From contig DATJDU010000021.1 in NCBI GenBank assembly GCA_035497315.1, positions 1 through 25,077 on the forward strand: 25,077 bases of DNA, in the 5' to 3' direction. Position numbers and translations under genes: made by a program. Shown piece after piece: positions 1 to 7,045 of this stretch; positions within the stretch are counted from its first letter, which is position 1, and every line of letters begins with the position of its first letter. The DNA is from Andeanibacterium sp035497315. Its GTDB lineage: Bacteria; Pseudomonadota; Alphaproteobacteria; Sphingomonadales; Sphingomonadaceae. The notes beneath the pieces were generated by a model. It saw nothing but the letters and a program-made list of their open reading frames with translations. It had not been told where the DNA came from and did not search any database.

Positions 1-66
1 CGCGAAAGGATCAAGCGACAGACCATCGAGCATCGGCGCTTGCAACACCGCAAGCTCGCCGCCTAA
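1..66 (+). CDS. C-terminal end of an unidentified protein (5' part outside window)
   Basis: Frame 1 is open from the left edge to a TAA at 64-66 and gives a very basic tail of 21 residues ending in HRRLQHRKLAA. No family can be assigned from so little. It lies just beyond the point where the minus-strand CoiA-like reading frame stops resembling its family (about base 137), so it may be the tail of a gene on another mobile segment, such as a transposase, that broke that gene. That is inference. A chance open frame cannot be excluded. Confidence 0.3.
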   Translation, partial: RERIKRQTIEHRRLQHRKLAA

Positions 67-556
67 AACTAAACCCCAGGCGAGGCCCACACTCCGCTAA
101 TCTACGCCCCGAGTTGTGCCGAATGTTCTGACGACGGACAATTGGCAGAGGGGTGGCAGCCACCTTGGACTGCTTTTCCTCAGAGACTGCATGAGAAACC
201 TTGAACTCGATGGCGAAGGCCTGACCTGCGACCATGACAGTCGCATCGGGGCGGAACGAAAACTGATCGGCCTCGATCGACACTGCGTCGAGTTTGAACC
301 GTCCGCCTTCAAATACGACCTCTTGCAAACCCGCCTGACTCAGCACGAGCGGGGTGAACGTGAACTCGCGCACCTGTGCCAAGAGCGCCTTGGCATAGAG
401 ATGCAGCGCGGTCTCGCCGGTGCATTTTGTATCGGGGCGGTGCGCAAAATGAGTGCGTGCCCGGCGCGATTGCCGATACAGCAGCGCCTCGTTGCACTCC
501 AGACAGTGAAAGGGGCCCAATGTGCCATCCGGCACTCGGTCGACGTGGCGAGTCAC
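11..556 (-). pseudogene. CoiA-like nuclease-type protein, C-terminally truncated
   Basis: The frame starts at GTG 554-556 and encodes 181 aa. Residues 18-45 show a zinc-finger-like pattern (C18xxC21, HFAH at 36-39, C45), followed by a likely nuclease core with D104 and E117-x-K119 in a context resembling PD-(D/E)XK folds. This is the layout of the CoiA-like competence/nuclease family, which is common on mobile elements. Similarity appears to run to about residue 140 (TPLPIV), where homologues as I recall them continue with a hydrophobic-acidic stretch. Here the tail becomes Arg-rich and unrelated, and neither other frame restores it. The upstream frame stays open for about 28 more codons (…SGLKVPAAR…) without an ATG, so the true start may be a rare codon further up. 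The gene is probably broken by recombination near base 137. Family call moderate, pseudogene status inferred. Confidence 0.5.
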
Positions 557-668
557 ACCGTCACCGCACCGTGCGGCAGGTACTTTCAGTCCGGACCTAT
601 CGCTCCTGGCGCGAAAGGTCGACGGGCAAGGGCGGCGAGGCTCAGACGTGGGATTTCAATCCTTTGAT

Positions 669-992
669 CTATGCAGCCTCGACCGCATGGGCTTCGAAAG
701 CGACGCCGAGGCGCTTGCGTACTGCGCCAAAAATGGCCGCAAGATTATCCATGCTCGGATTGCCCTTTTCCGAGAGCATCCGGTGCAGGCTTTTGCTGGG
801 CCGATTGGTTTCAGCGGCAAGGCTCTCAAATCCAACCGAGGCATTGACCAGGTCGCGCAGGATCAGACGCGCGACATGAGGTTCGCCGTTGAGAAAGGCG
901 GTGGCGGCTTCGTCGAGCATGGCCTTGGCAAAGGCAGGATCGCGCGCGGCGCGGTCCTTGACGGTTTCCTTGAAATCGCGTGTCAGCGCCAC
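669..992 (-). CDS. HigA-like antitoxin (addiction module antidote protein)
   Basis: A 107-aa DNA-binding antitoxin of the HigA-like/COG3636 type. A helix-turn-helix is visible in the C-terminal half, roughly residues 53-90 (…FESLAAETNRPSKSLHRML…NLAAIFGAVRKRLG). The N-terminal half contains a typical 'DFKETVKDRAARDPAFA' helix. The GTG start at 990-992 is chosen because AAGGAG lies 9 nt upstream; the longer open frame upstream is the shadow of the toxin gene. The toxin gene ends only 5 nt before this start, so the two are co-transcribed in toxin-first order, as in higBA modules. The protein should neutralise the toxin and repress the operon through the palindrome at 1351-1368. On a mobile element this pair likely stabilises the island. 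Confidence 0.85.
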   Translation of the reverse strand: MALTRDFKETVKDRAARDPAFAKAMLDEAATAFLNGEPHVARLILRDLVNASVGFESLAAETNRPSKSLHRMLSEKGNPSMDNLAAIFGAVRKRLGVAFEAHAVEAA

Positions 993-997
993 CTTGC

Positions 998-1336
998 CTA
1001 ACTCCTTGTCTTCTTCGCCTTGGCCTTCCGGCCCTTGTACTCTTCGAGCAATGCACCGGCCTGCCTGATATCCGACTGCTGCCGCTTCTTGGTCCCGCCC
1101 ACGAAGAGGATGATCAGTTGCTCGCCATCCTGAGTCAGATAGAGCCGGTATCCCGGGCCCCAATCGATCCGGTACTCGCCAAGCCCGCCGCCGATCCATT
1201 TGACGTTCGACAGGTTGCCGAGTTCCATCCGGACGATGGCTGTCGCTACCTTGGCTGCGGCCTGGACATCGAGGTCATCGAACCAGCCCCGGAACGGGCA
1301 GCTGCCATCTTCGCGAACATACTCCTCAACAATCAC
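998..1336 (-). CDS. RelE/HigB-like toxin (addiction module killer protein)
   Basis: A 112-aa protein of the RelE/ParE superfamily, HigB-like COG3657 group. Landmarks are the start VIVEEYVREDG, the central 'WIGGGLGEYRIDWGPGYRLYL' strand region, and a Lys/Arg-rich end (LFVGGTKKRQQSDI…). Members are usually ribosome-dependent mRNA endonucleases of about 95-115 aa, so the length is complete. The GTG start at 1334-1336 gives the usual family N-terminus; the longer frame upstream carries no family sequence. No strong Shine-Dalgarno is visible, which would keep toxin synthesis low. It is the first gene of a two-gene operon with the antitoxin, separated by 5 nt, and lies 61 nt downstream of the integrase stop on the same strand. 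Confidence 0.85.
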   Translation of the reverse strand: MIVEEYVREDGSCPFRGWFDDLDVQAAAKVATAIVRMELGNLSNVKWIGGGLGEYRIDWGPGYRLYLTQDGEQLIILFVGGTKKRQQSDIRQAGALLEEYKGRKAKAKKTRS

Positions 1337-1350
1337 ATTGCACCGCCATG

Positions 1351-1368
1351 GGTAACATATTCGTGACC
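1351..1368. promoter_or_regulatory. Palindromic operator candidate for the toxin-antitoxin operon
   Basis: The 18-bp site ggtaacatattcgtgacc fits GGTnACnnATnnGTnACC, with 12 of 18 positions matching their own reverse complement and all of both outer half-sites except one base each. It ends 14 bp upstream of the toxin GTG, where an HTH antitoxin would be expected to bind. Function is inferred from symmetry and position. Confidence 0.45.
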
Positions 1369-1397
1369 TTTCGTCGAGTGATTCATTGGCGCCATGA

Positions 1398-2666
1398 TCA
1401 GGCAGCAAGGGCGGGGCGGCGCAGCCCGGCTGCACCTTCATCGAGCAGGCGCGCAATCTCGTCCGAGGTGCGCCGCACGGCGAGTTTCAGCGCCTCGTCG
1501 ATATGGATATAGTCCTGCGTCACATTCTGCGAGGCGTGGCCGAGCATGGCGCGGATGGTGAGCTCGGTGAACCCCAGCTCGCCAGCGATGCTGGCGAAGG
1601 TGTGGCGCAAGGTATGCAGGGTTGCTCCCTCGATTCCGGCCAACCGGCACACGCGCGTGAAGCAGGCGGCGGCGGCCTGATAGGGGCCGGTACCGGACAG
1701 CGATGGAAAGACATGCGGATTGCCGGCGATCTCGGCCTGCGCAAGTACCACCCGCAGGGCTTCCTGCCCGATCGCACGCACCTGAGCGTCGGTCTTGGTG
1801 TCCGGAAATGCAATGAAGCCGCCTTCGGCATGGACCCATGCACGCTTCATTGCCTGGCCTTCCTCTCGCCGGAAGCCGGTCAGGGCCAGAAGCCGAACAA
1901 CCGCAAGTGCGGTGAGGTTTTCTCCATTGCGCTCGGCATAGGCCATGGCCTTGCCCAGCGCGATGATCTCGGCCGAACTGAGCCGCCGCGTCTTCTTGTT
2001 GGTGGCCAGCTTCTTGGCGCCGCGTGTGGGATGCTCGGTCAACAGCCCCTTGTGCTTGGCGTGGCCCAGGATCGCCTGCAGTGTGCCAAGGCAGCGCGCC
2101 GCGACGCCAGGGCCGCCAGCGGCCTTGCCTCCACGTCCGCCGCCACGCGCCTTGGCAGTTTTTCCATCCCGAACGTCGGACTGCATCTGCTCGACCTCGG
2201 CAATGGTCAGGTGCTTGGCGTGCCGCTTGCCGAGCAGCGGCTTGATGTGCGTATTGATCCGGCTCTCGTCCATCTTGAGTGACGATTCCTTGATCGGCCG
2301 ATTCTTGCGTCCAAGGATGTTCCCGGCCCGTGCTTCGATGAGGTACCAGTCGCACATCTGGGCAACGGTCATTCCCTTGCGGGCCTCATGGACGGCCAGG
2401 GCCGGGTCTTCGCCGGAGGCTACTTCACCAAGCTTGATCTTCGCGAGGTCACGAGCCCGCTCGACCGTGATGACGCCATATCGACCGAGGTTGATCCGCC
2501 GCTTGATACCCTCGGCATTGCGGTACTGAACGATGAAGGTCTTGAGCCCGGACGGAAGTGCCCGGACACCGAAGCCCCGGATTTCGCTATCCCACAAGAC
2601 AGCCTGCGGCTGTCCATCCGCGCTGAAGGCATCGACCGAGCGCTTGTTGATCTTGGCAGTCGGCAT
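1398..2666 (-). CDS. Tyrosine recombinase / site-specific integrase
   Basis: A 422-aa phage/ICE-type integrase. The N-terminal region (about 1-95) is a DUF4102-like arm-binding domain (…DSEIRGFGVRALPSGLKTF…, …INLGRYG.ITVERARDLA…). It is followed by a SAM-like core-binding domain (about 98-215) and the catalytic domain. Catalytic residues are R266 (TGFRREE), H351xxR354 (HTLRHTF), H377 (LGHAS) and nucleophile Y386 (TQDYIH), so the enzyme looks intact. The ATG at 2664-2666 is chosen because GGAG stands 8 nt upstream and the product begins MPTAKINKR, as in many relatives; the longer frame is not conserved-looking. A Gly/Lys/Ala-rich insert (about 172-188) lies in the core-binding domain. It is placed between the att site and its cargo, as expected of a tRNA-targeting integrase. 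Confidence 0.93.
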   Translation of the reverse strand: MPTAKINKRSVDAFSADGQPQAVLWDSEIRGFGVRALPSGLKTFIVQYRNAEGIKRRINLGRYGVITVERARDLAKIKLGEVASGEDPALAVHEARKGMTVAQMCDWYLIEARAGNILGRKNRPIKESSLKMDESRINTHIKPLLGKRHAKHLTIAEVEQMQSDVRDGKTAKARGGGRGGKAAGGPGVAARCLGTLQAILGHAKHKGLLTEHPTRGAKKLATNKKTRRLSSAEIIALGKAMAYAERNGENLTALAVVRLLALTGFRREEGQAMKRAWVHAEGGFIAFPDTKTDAQVRAIGQEALRVVLAQAEIAGNPHVFPSLSGTGPYQAAAACFTRVCRLAGIEGATLHTLRHTFASIAGELGFTELTIRAMLGHASQNVTQDYIHIDEALKLAVRRTSDEIARLLDEGAAGLRRPALAA

Positions 2667-2679
2667 CTTTACGACTCCA

Positions 2680-2760
2680 TTTGGAGACAAAGCTCGGATC
2701 GAGGCCTTCTGTCTCCATATTGTCTCCAAAATTTGCCGTTTCGTGGCGATTTGGAGGCTA
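2680..2760. repeat. Integrase-proximal repeats, possible arm-type binding sites
   Basis: TTTGGAGACAA at 2680-2690 is inverted perfectly as TTGTCTCCAAA at 2720-2730, and a direct variant TTTGGAGGCTA occurs at 2750-2760. A further TGTCTCCA half-copy lies at 2710-2717. The first copy belongs to a short symmetric element (CTCCA-TT-TGGAG, 2675-2686) that overlaps the integrase ribosome-binding site. Spacing between the att core and int fits arm-type sites or autoregulatory sites. Function is inferred. Confidence 0.4.
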
Positions 2761-2848
2761 CGGCGTCGTAAATGGAGTTGCAACAAATAACGGAAATACG
2801 GTCATATTTCGTAGATTCGGCTAAAGTGGCGTAATGACTTGTTTCGTT

Positions 2849-2893
2849 TTGCCAAGGTTGGGGTCGAGGGTTCGAATCCCTTCGCCCGCTCCA
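2849..2893 (+). other. att site: 3' half of a tRNA-Gly(GCC) gene
   Basis: The segment reads as the 3' part of a tRNA: anticodon loop TTGCCAA with anticodon GCC at 2851-2853, the 3' anticodon strand GGTTG, T-arm GAGGG-TTCGAAT-CCCTT, acceptor strand CGCCCGC, discriminator T and encoded CCA ending at 2893. The matching 5' half (expected to begin GCGGGCG) is absent upstream, where the sequence is AT-richer and unrelated. So this is not a working tRNA gene but a duplicated attachment site left by integration into the tRNA-Gly 3' end. It marks the right border of the island; the intact gene should lie beyond the left window edge. Confidence 0.8.
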
Positions 2894-3621
2894 GTTTCTC
2901 CATTACATATCGATCACTTATGCTGTCTCCCGCAGACACTAAGTGCCTATTGAATTGTGCCAGCCAGCACGGATACGGGGCGGCGCGTCGATCACGGTTT
3001 GGCAGGCATCACGCCCAAATCTCCAGGAGTGGGAGGGAAGAGCATTCCTCTGCCCCGCTTGCCGATGTCACGGCAGAGCCCTTCCGCGGGCGGGATTTCC
3101 GTGACGGCTAAGGGGTGAGGGAGTGGCCCTCGGCAGAAGTCGTGGAGACTTTCCAGGGCAGCCATCCTCACTCAAGCTGACGCGGTCCGGCCTGCTTCCG
3201 GTGGTTACAAGGTCGATATCTCGCGCGGCGAGCCCGCGATCACCTTGCACCTTTTGAGCCGGGGCCGGAAGGTTGGCGGTGCCGTCGTTACTATCGATAG
3301 GCGCACGCACTGCCATTCTCTCGATCTTCTCTAAATATCGCCTGAGACGCATGGTCGGGGGGTGGGATCGAAAGCCTGGTCCGCAATTGAGAGAAATACG
3401 GTGGCGAGACGGTGGTTTGACAGACTCACACGCCCTATTTCCAAAAGCGGAACATCCGCTTCTACGTCGATAAACGCGGCTCCGTTTTCGGAGTTTGCAG
3501 GCTTTGTGCAGCTGCCCGATCGCCCCGTAAAAACGCTCTGTGCTGCAGGCGCGGCCTGCTCGGCGGCGCAGTGGCGTGCGTGCTGAGAAGGCCGAGCTTT
3601 TGCTTTCCTCGATCATAGCTT
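2894..3621. other. 728-bp stretch without a convincing gene
   Basis: No frame has a believable start, ribosome-binding site and coherent protein. The longest frames (minus 3068-3616, plus 3362-3586) give Arg/Ser/Pro-rich sequence typical of noncoding high-GC DNA. One short plus-strand stretch (3173-3334) contains SGGYKVDISRGE, which faintly recalls the N-terminus of DUF932-type proteins carried on plasmids and ICEs before losing any resemblance. It may be debris of older mobile elements beside the tRNA hot spot. The last part must hold the promoter of the siderophore receptor. Confidence 0.5.
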
Positions 3622-3640
3622 GCTAATGAGAATGATTATT
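3622..3640 (+). promoter_or_regulatory. Fur box upstream of the siderophore receptor
   Basis: gctaatgagaatgattatt matches 15 of 19 positions of the classical Fur consensus GATAATGATAATCATTATC. It ends 31 bp before the receptor ATG. Iron-bound Fur would repress the receptor and its overlapping downstream gene. The match is seen directly; binding is inferred. Confidence 0.7.
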
Positions 3641-3671
3641 ATTAGTGGGGCCGCACAACGAAAGGGGAATC

Positions 3672-5798
3672 ATGAGCGCGACCAAACTCTCACTGCTGGT
3701 TTCGGTATTCATTTGCCTGGGCAGCACTTCGCTGGCTCATGCCGCTGAGGCGGAGGCCGCGGGCGATGAGGTGAACGAGATTATCGTCACGGGCCGGGCT
3801 GAGACGCTATATCGCGTGGATTCGACCTCGGTGGCGCGCGGTGCGGCCGATCCGCTCGACATTCCGCAATCGGTGACGGTCATCAATGAAGCGCTGATCG
3901 ACGATCAGGGCGCACGCGATGCGACCGATCTGTATCGCAACATCGCGGGCATCACGACCTTCAGCTATTCAGGCGTCACTTTTCGCGGATTCCGGCAGGA
4001 TCGGGTGTTTTACGACAATCTGCGCGGCGATCCGTTCATCGCGTTTTCGGTGCCAAAGCTATTCAACATCAAGCGGGTCGAGGTGCTGAAGGGGCCTTCG
4101 GGAATGCTCTACGGCCCTGGCGAGCCGGGTGGCCTCATCAATTATGTCACCAAGACCCCCACCGAAGAACTGACGGCGCAAGCGAATCTTACTCTCGGCA
4201 ATTATGATCGTTATGGCGCCTCGGGTGAAATCTCGGGGCCGCTTACCGGCGATGGCGCATTGCTGGCGCGGGCCGGGGCCTATTACGAGCAGATGGACCC
4301 CTTCCGGAACAACACGAGGGAAAAAACCCTGATTGCCGATGGCGGGCTGACCGCCAGACTGGGCGAGGATGCACGGATCATCGGCCAGGTGACCCATTAC
4401 GACCAGAAGAATCGCGGCGCGCGGTTGCGCGGCGTACCCACCGACGATGACGGCAACTTCCTCGCCAGCCGCGATTGGAACACCAATGAGAAGACCGATT
4501 TCCTCAATTTGCGGGCCACGGTCTATCAGGCGCGGTTGCAGGCCGAACCGGCAGACGGCATCGCCGTGGAACTGGCGACACGCTATTTCGATGCGCGCGA
4601 ACGGCAGCAATATCATGAGGCGCGCGGCCTGGTCGATACCGACAGCGACGGCGTGGTGGACGCATCCCGGCGCGAATTGCGCGATCAGGAACGTATCACC
4701 AAAGGCCTGACTTTCGCGGGCAATGCCACCATCGACCGGCAGATCGCGGGCCTGGACAATCGCATCCTGATCGGTGCGGACTGGTATCGTGAAGACGCCG
4801 ATTTCTGGGGGCGGACCGTGCCGAACGCGCAGATCGCACTGCTCAGCCTGTCCGATCCGGTCTATGGACTGTCGGGCGCGTCCTTCTACGATCTGGATGC
4901 GATCGCCAGGCGCTACACCGACACGCGCAGCACGCGCTATGGCTTCTACCTCCAGGATCAGCTCCATCTTTCGGAGCATTGGATTCTGATCGGTGGCGCG
5001 CGTTACGATCGCTATCGCGACGAGGATCTGGCCGGCGGTACGGAATATAGCGCCGGGGATTGGACCTTCCGCGGCGGGCTGATCTACAAGCCGCGCGAAG
5101 ATGTCTCGCTCTATGCAAGCTGGTCGGAAGGGTTCGAGCCCCAGGCGGTCGAATCGCAGGACGCGCTGGCCGGCGGGCCGTTCGCCCCTATTGCCGGGGA
5201 ACAGGTGGAAGCGGGCGTCAAGCTGGCGCTGATGGACGGCAAGCTCCAGGCCAGCGCGGCCGTTTACCAGATCAAGCGCCGCAACATGCTGCAGGCCGAT
5301 CCGGATGGCGTCAGTAGCGATGGGGTCGACGATCTGGCTCCGATCGGCGAAGTGACAAGCAAGGGCTTCGAAATCGAACTGACGGCGGACCTCACGCCCG
5401 ACTGGGTGCTGACTGCCAATTATGCCTATAATGATGCGCGGATCACGGCGACCGTTCCGGGGCAGTCGCTGACCAATGCCGTGGGCGATCGCTTTGCCAA
5501 TGCGCCCGAGCATCAGGCGGGCTTGTGGACGCGCTACCAGTTCCGCTCTACCGGCACTGCCGTCGCATTCGGCGGCGAATATGTAAGCAGCCGGCTCAGC
5601 ATCGAAGGGCAGACCGTAAAGCCCTATGCCATTTTCGATGCGTCGATCATCCAGCAGATCAATCCGCAACTGAGTATGTTGCTGCGCGTCGACAATATTT
5701 TCGACAAGACATATGCGGCATCGGGCTTCATTGCCCGCACCGGCCATTTTCCCGGTGAACCCCGCACGGTCTTTGCCGAGTTGCGCTGGAAGCTGTGA
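3672..5798 (+). CDS. TonB-dependent siderophore receptor
   Basis: A 708-aa outer-membrane receptor that imports ferric siderophores using TonB-ExbBD energy. A signal peptide is visible (residues 1 to about 24, …TSLAHA-AEAEA), then a TonB-box-like stretch NEIIVTGR at 35-42. The plug domain follows (DIPQSVTVI; LYRNIAGI; RGFRQDRVFYDNLRGDPF; RVEVLKGPSGMLYG at 135-148; GEPGGLINYVTK). The rest is a 22-strand barrel ending GEPRTVFAELRWKL. The plug pattern and length fit the FhuA/FoxA/FpvA siderophore-receptor group (TIGR01783 style); the ligand cannot be read from sequence. The ATG at 3672 is chosen because AAAGGGG lies directly upstream, whereas the longer GTG-initiated frame begins against the Fur site. 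The gene is translationally coupled to the next (TGATG), and the Fur-like site indicates iron repression. Confidence 0.93.
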   Translation: MSATKLSLLVSVFICLGSTSLAHAAEAEAAGDEVNEIIVTGRAETLYRVDSTSVARGAADPLDIPQSVTVINEALIDDQGARDATDLYRNIAGITTFSYSGVTFRGFRQDRVFYDNLRGDPFIAFSVPKLFNIKRVEVLKGPSGMLYGPGEPGGLINYVTKTPTEELTAQANLTLGNYDRYGASGEISGPLTGDGALLARAGAYYEQMDPFRNNTREKTLIADGGLTARLGEDARIIGQVTHYDQKNRGARLRGVPTDDDGNFLASRDWNTNEKTDFLNLRATVYQARLQAEPADGIAVELATRYFDARERQQYHEARGLVDTDSDGVVDASRRELRDQERITKGLTFAGNATIDRQIAGLDNRILIGADWYREDADFWGRTVPNAQIALLSLSDPVYGLSGASFYDLDAIARRYTDTRSTRYGFYLQDQLHLSEHWILIGGARYDRYRDEDLAGGTEYSAGDWTFRGGLIYKPREDVSLYASWSEGFEPQAVESQDALAGGPFAPIAGEQVEAGVKLALMDGKLQASAAVYQIKRRNMLQADPDGVSSDGVDDLAPIGEVTSKGFEIELTADLTPDWVLTANYAYNDARITATVPGQSLTNAVGDRFANAPEHQAGLWTRYQFRSTGTAVAFGGEYVSSRLSIEGQTVKPYAIFDASIIQQINPQLSMLLRVDNIFDKTYAASGFIARTGHFPGEPRTVFAELRWKL

Positions 5799-7024
5799 TG
5801 GCGACGATCGCGATGGGTGGGGTAACAGGGAAAAAGCCGCAGCGCTCGCTCTGGTGGCGTGTCCATCAATGGGCGGGGCTGCAGGTCAGCCTGTTCCTGG
5901 CCTTCATCCTCGCGACGGGTACACTCGCTACTCTATCGCATGAGATCGACTGGCTGCTGACGCCGGCCATGCAGGTGGCGCCGCGGGAAGGGCCGCAGGC
6001 CTCGTGGGGGGCGCTGGGCAGTGCGGCGCGAGCAGCAGCCGGGAATGCCCGGATCGAGCGGGTCAGCGCGCCGCGCGATCCGTGGTTTGCGGCAGAAGCC
6101 CTTGCGGTGCGGCCCGGTGGCGAGCGCTTTCGCATCCAGATCGATCCCTGGACGGCACAGGTGCAGGGTGTGTCGCCATGGTTCAATGCGCAGCGGCTCT
6201 TCAGGGAATTGCACCGGCACCTGATGTTGCCTACCCGCTGGGGTATTCCCATCGTTACCGCGCTGGCCATTCCCATGCTTGCTTCGGTGATCACGGGGCT
6301 GTTCGTTTACAAGAAGTGGTGGCGCGGCTTTTTCCGCGTCCCGCATCGTCGGCCCGATCGCCGCAATGACGGGCGCCGTTTCACCGGGGATCTGCATCGT
6401 TTTGTCGGCCTCTGGCTGCTGTGGTTCGTAGCGCTGATCGGGGTTACCGGCCTGTGGTATCTGATCGAATGGGGCGGCGGGAATGCGCCTGTGGAGCGCC
6501 CGGCCGCCGTCTTGCCGCAGGCCCAGGCGGAAGGGCGCGCGCTTGACCGGATGGTGGCGCTGGCCCGGCAGCAATATCCGCAGTTGCGTGTCACTTCGAT
6601 CTATTTCCCCGAGAAGAAGCCCGGCGGTGTGATCGTGATGGGCGATGCGGAGGCGCTGCTGGTGCGCGAACGGGCCAATGCTGTGATGGTCGATCCGGAA
6701 AAGCCGGCCGCGGTAGAGCGCCTGCGCGGCATCGATCTGACGCTTCACCAGCGCATTTCCGAAGCGGCCGATCCGCTGCATTTCGGCACATGGGGCGGGC
6801 TTGCGACCCGCATCCTGTGGTTTCTGTTCGGCGCGGGGCTGACCGGCCTCGCCGTTACAGGAGTGCTGATCTATGCGCTTCGCCTGAAGCATGATGCAGC
6901 AGGGCAGCGCAAGGGCGGCATTCTTGCGGCGGCGTGGCGGGGCATGGGCGTTATGGCCTGGCCGTCGCTCGCGCTGATTATCATCGCCCTGGCCCTGATT
7001 CCGGCGAATCTCGCGGGGGACTGA
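5798..7024 (+). CDS. PepSY-associated TM helix protein, probable ferric-siderophore reductase
   Basis: A 408-aa inner-membrane protein of the PepSY_TM (PiuB/FoxB-like) group. Membrane segments lie at about 26-46, 149-170, 203-222, 337-360 and 387-405, with a periplasmic PepSY-like stretch between the first two. Histidines sit at membrane edges in the family pattern (VHQWAGL H23, ELHRH H139/H141, DLHRFVGLW H200, PLHFGTW H328), suggesting haem ligation. Relatives beside siderophore receptors release iron from the siderophore by reduction in the periplasm or at the inner membrane. The ATG at 5798 overlaps the receptor stop by one base (TGATG), so the two are one Fur-controlled operon. The GTG one codon earlier is less likely. 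The family call is firm; the reductase role follows from family and context. Confidence 0.85.
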   Translation: MATIAMGGVTGKKPQRSLWWRVHQWAGLQVSLFLAFILATGTLATLSHEIDWLLTPAMQVAPREGPQASWGALGSAARAAAGNARIERVSAPRDPWFAAEALAVRPGGERFRIQIDPWTAQVQGVSPWFNAQRLFRELHRHLMLPTRWGIPIVTALAIPMLASVITGLFVYKKWWRGFFRVPHRRPDRRNDGRRFTGDLHRFVGLWLLWFVALIGVTGLWYLIEWGGGNAPVERPAAVLPQAQAEGRALDRMVALARQQYPQLRVTSIYFPEKKPGGVIVMGDAEALLVRERANAVMVDPEKPAAVERLRGIDLTLHQRISEAADPLHFGTWGGLATRILWFLFGAGLTGLAVTGVLIYALRLKHDAAGQRKGGILAAAWRGMGVMAWPSLALIIIALALIPANLAGD

Positions 7025-7040
7025 CGGGGCCGGGCCCGTC
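7023..7040. terminator. GC-rich hairpin between convergent genes
   Basis: gacggg at 7023-7028 pairs with cccgtc at 7035-7040, and 16 of the 18 bases obey dyad symmetry. It overlaps the stop of the PepSY gene and lies in the 21-bp gap before the 3' end of the convergent gene. There is no T-run, so a bidirectional terminator is only a possibility. Confidence 0.35.
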
Positions 7041-7045
7041 CCAGC

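Noticed and set aside
2841..2893. A complete tRNA-Gly gene
   Set aside because: The anticodon 5' strand, D-arm and acceptor 5' strand are missing; only the 3' half is present.
2839..3111. 90-codon plus-strand frame over the tRNA fragment
   Set aside because: Its first part simply translates the tRNA-Gly 3' half; no ribosome site.
3068..3616. 182-codon minus-strand frame upstream of the siderophore receptor
   Set aside because: Composition (Arg, Ser, Pro) and lack of motif suggest noncoding sequence, and it runs up to the Fur site of the divergent receptor gene.
3645..3671. GTG start for the siderophore receptor
   Set aside because: It abuts the Fur box and lacks a ribosome site, while ATG 3672 has AAAGGGG and begins a normal signal peptide.
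4059..5747. Long antisense reading frame (562 codons) inside the siderophore receptor gene
   Set aside because: It lies wholly opposite a clearly coding TonB receptor, its product is Ile/Arg/Gly-biased without domain features, and such shadows are expected at high GC.
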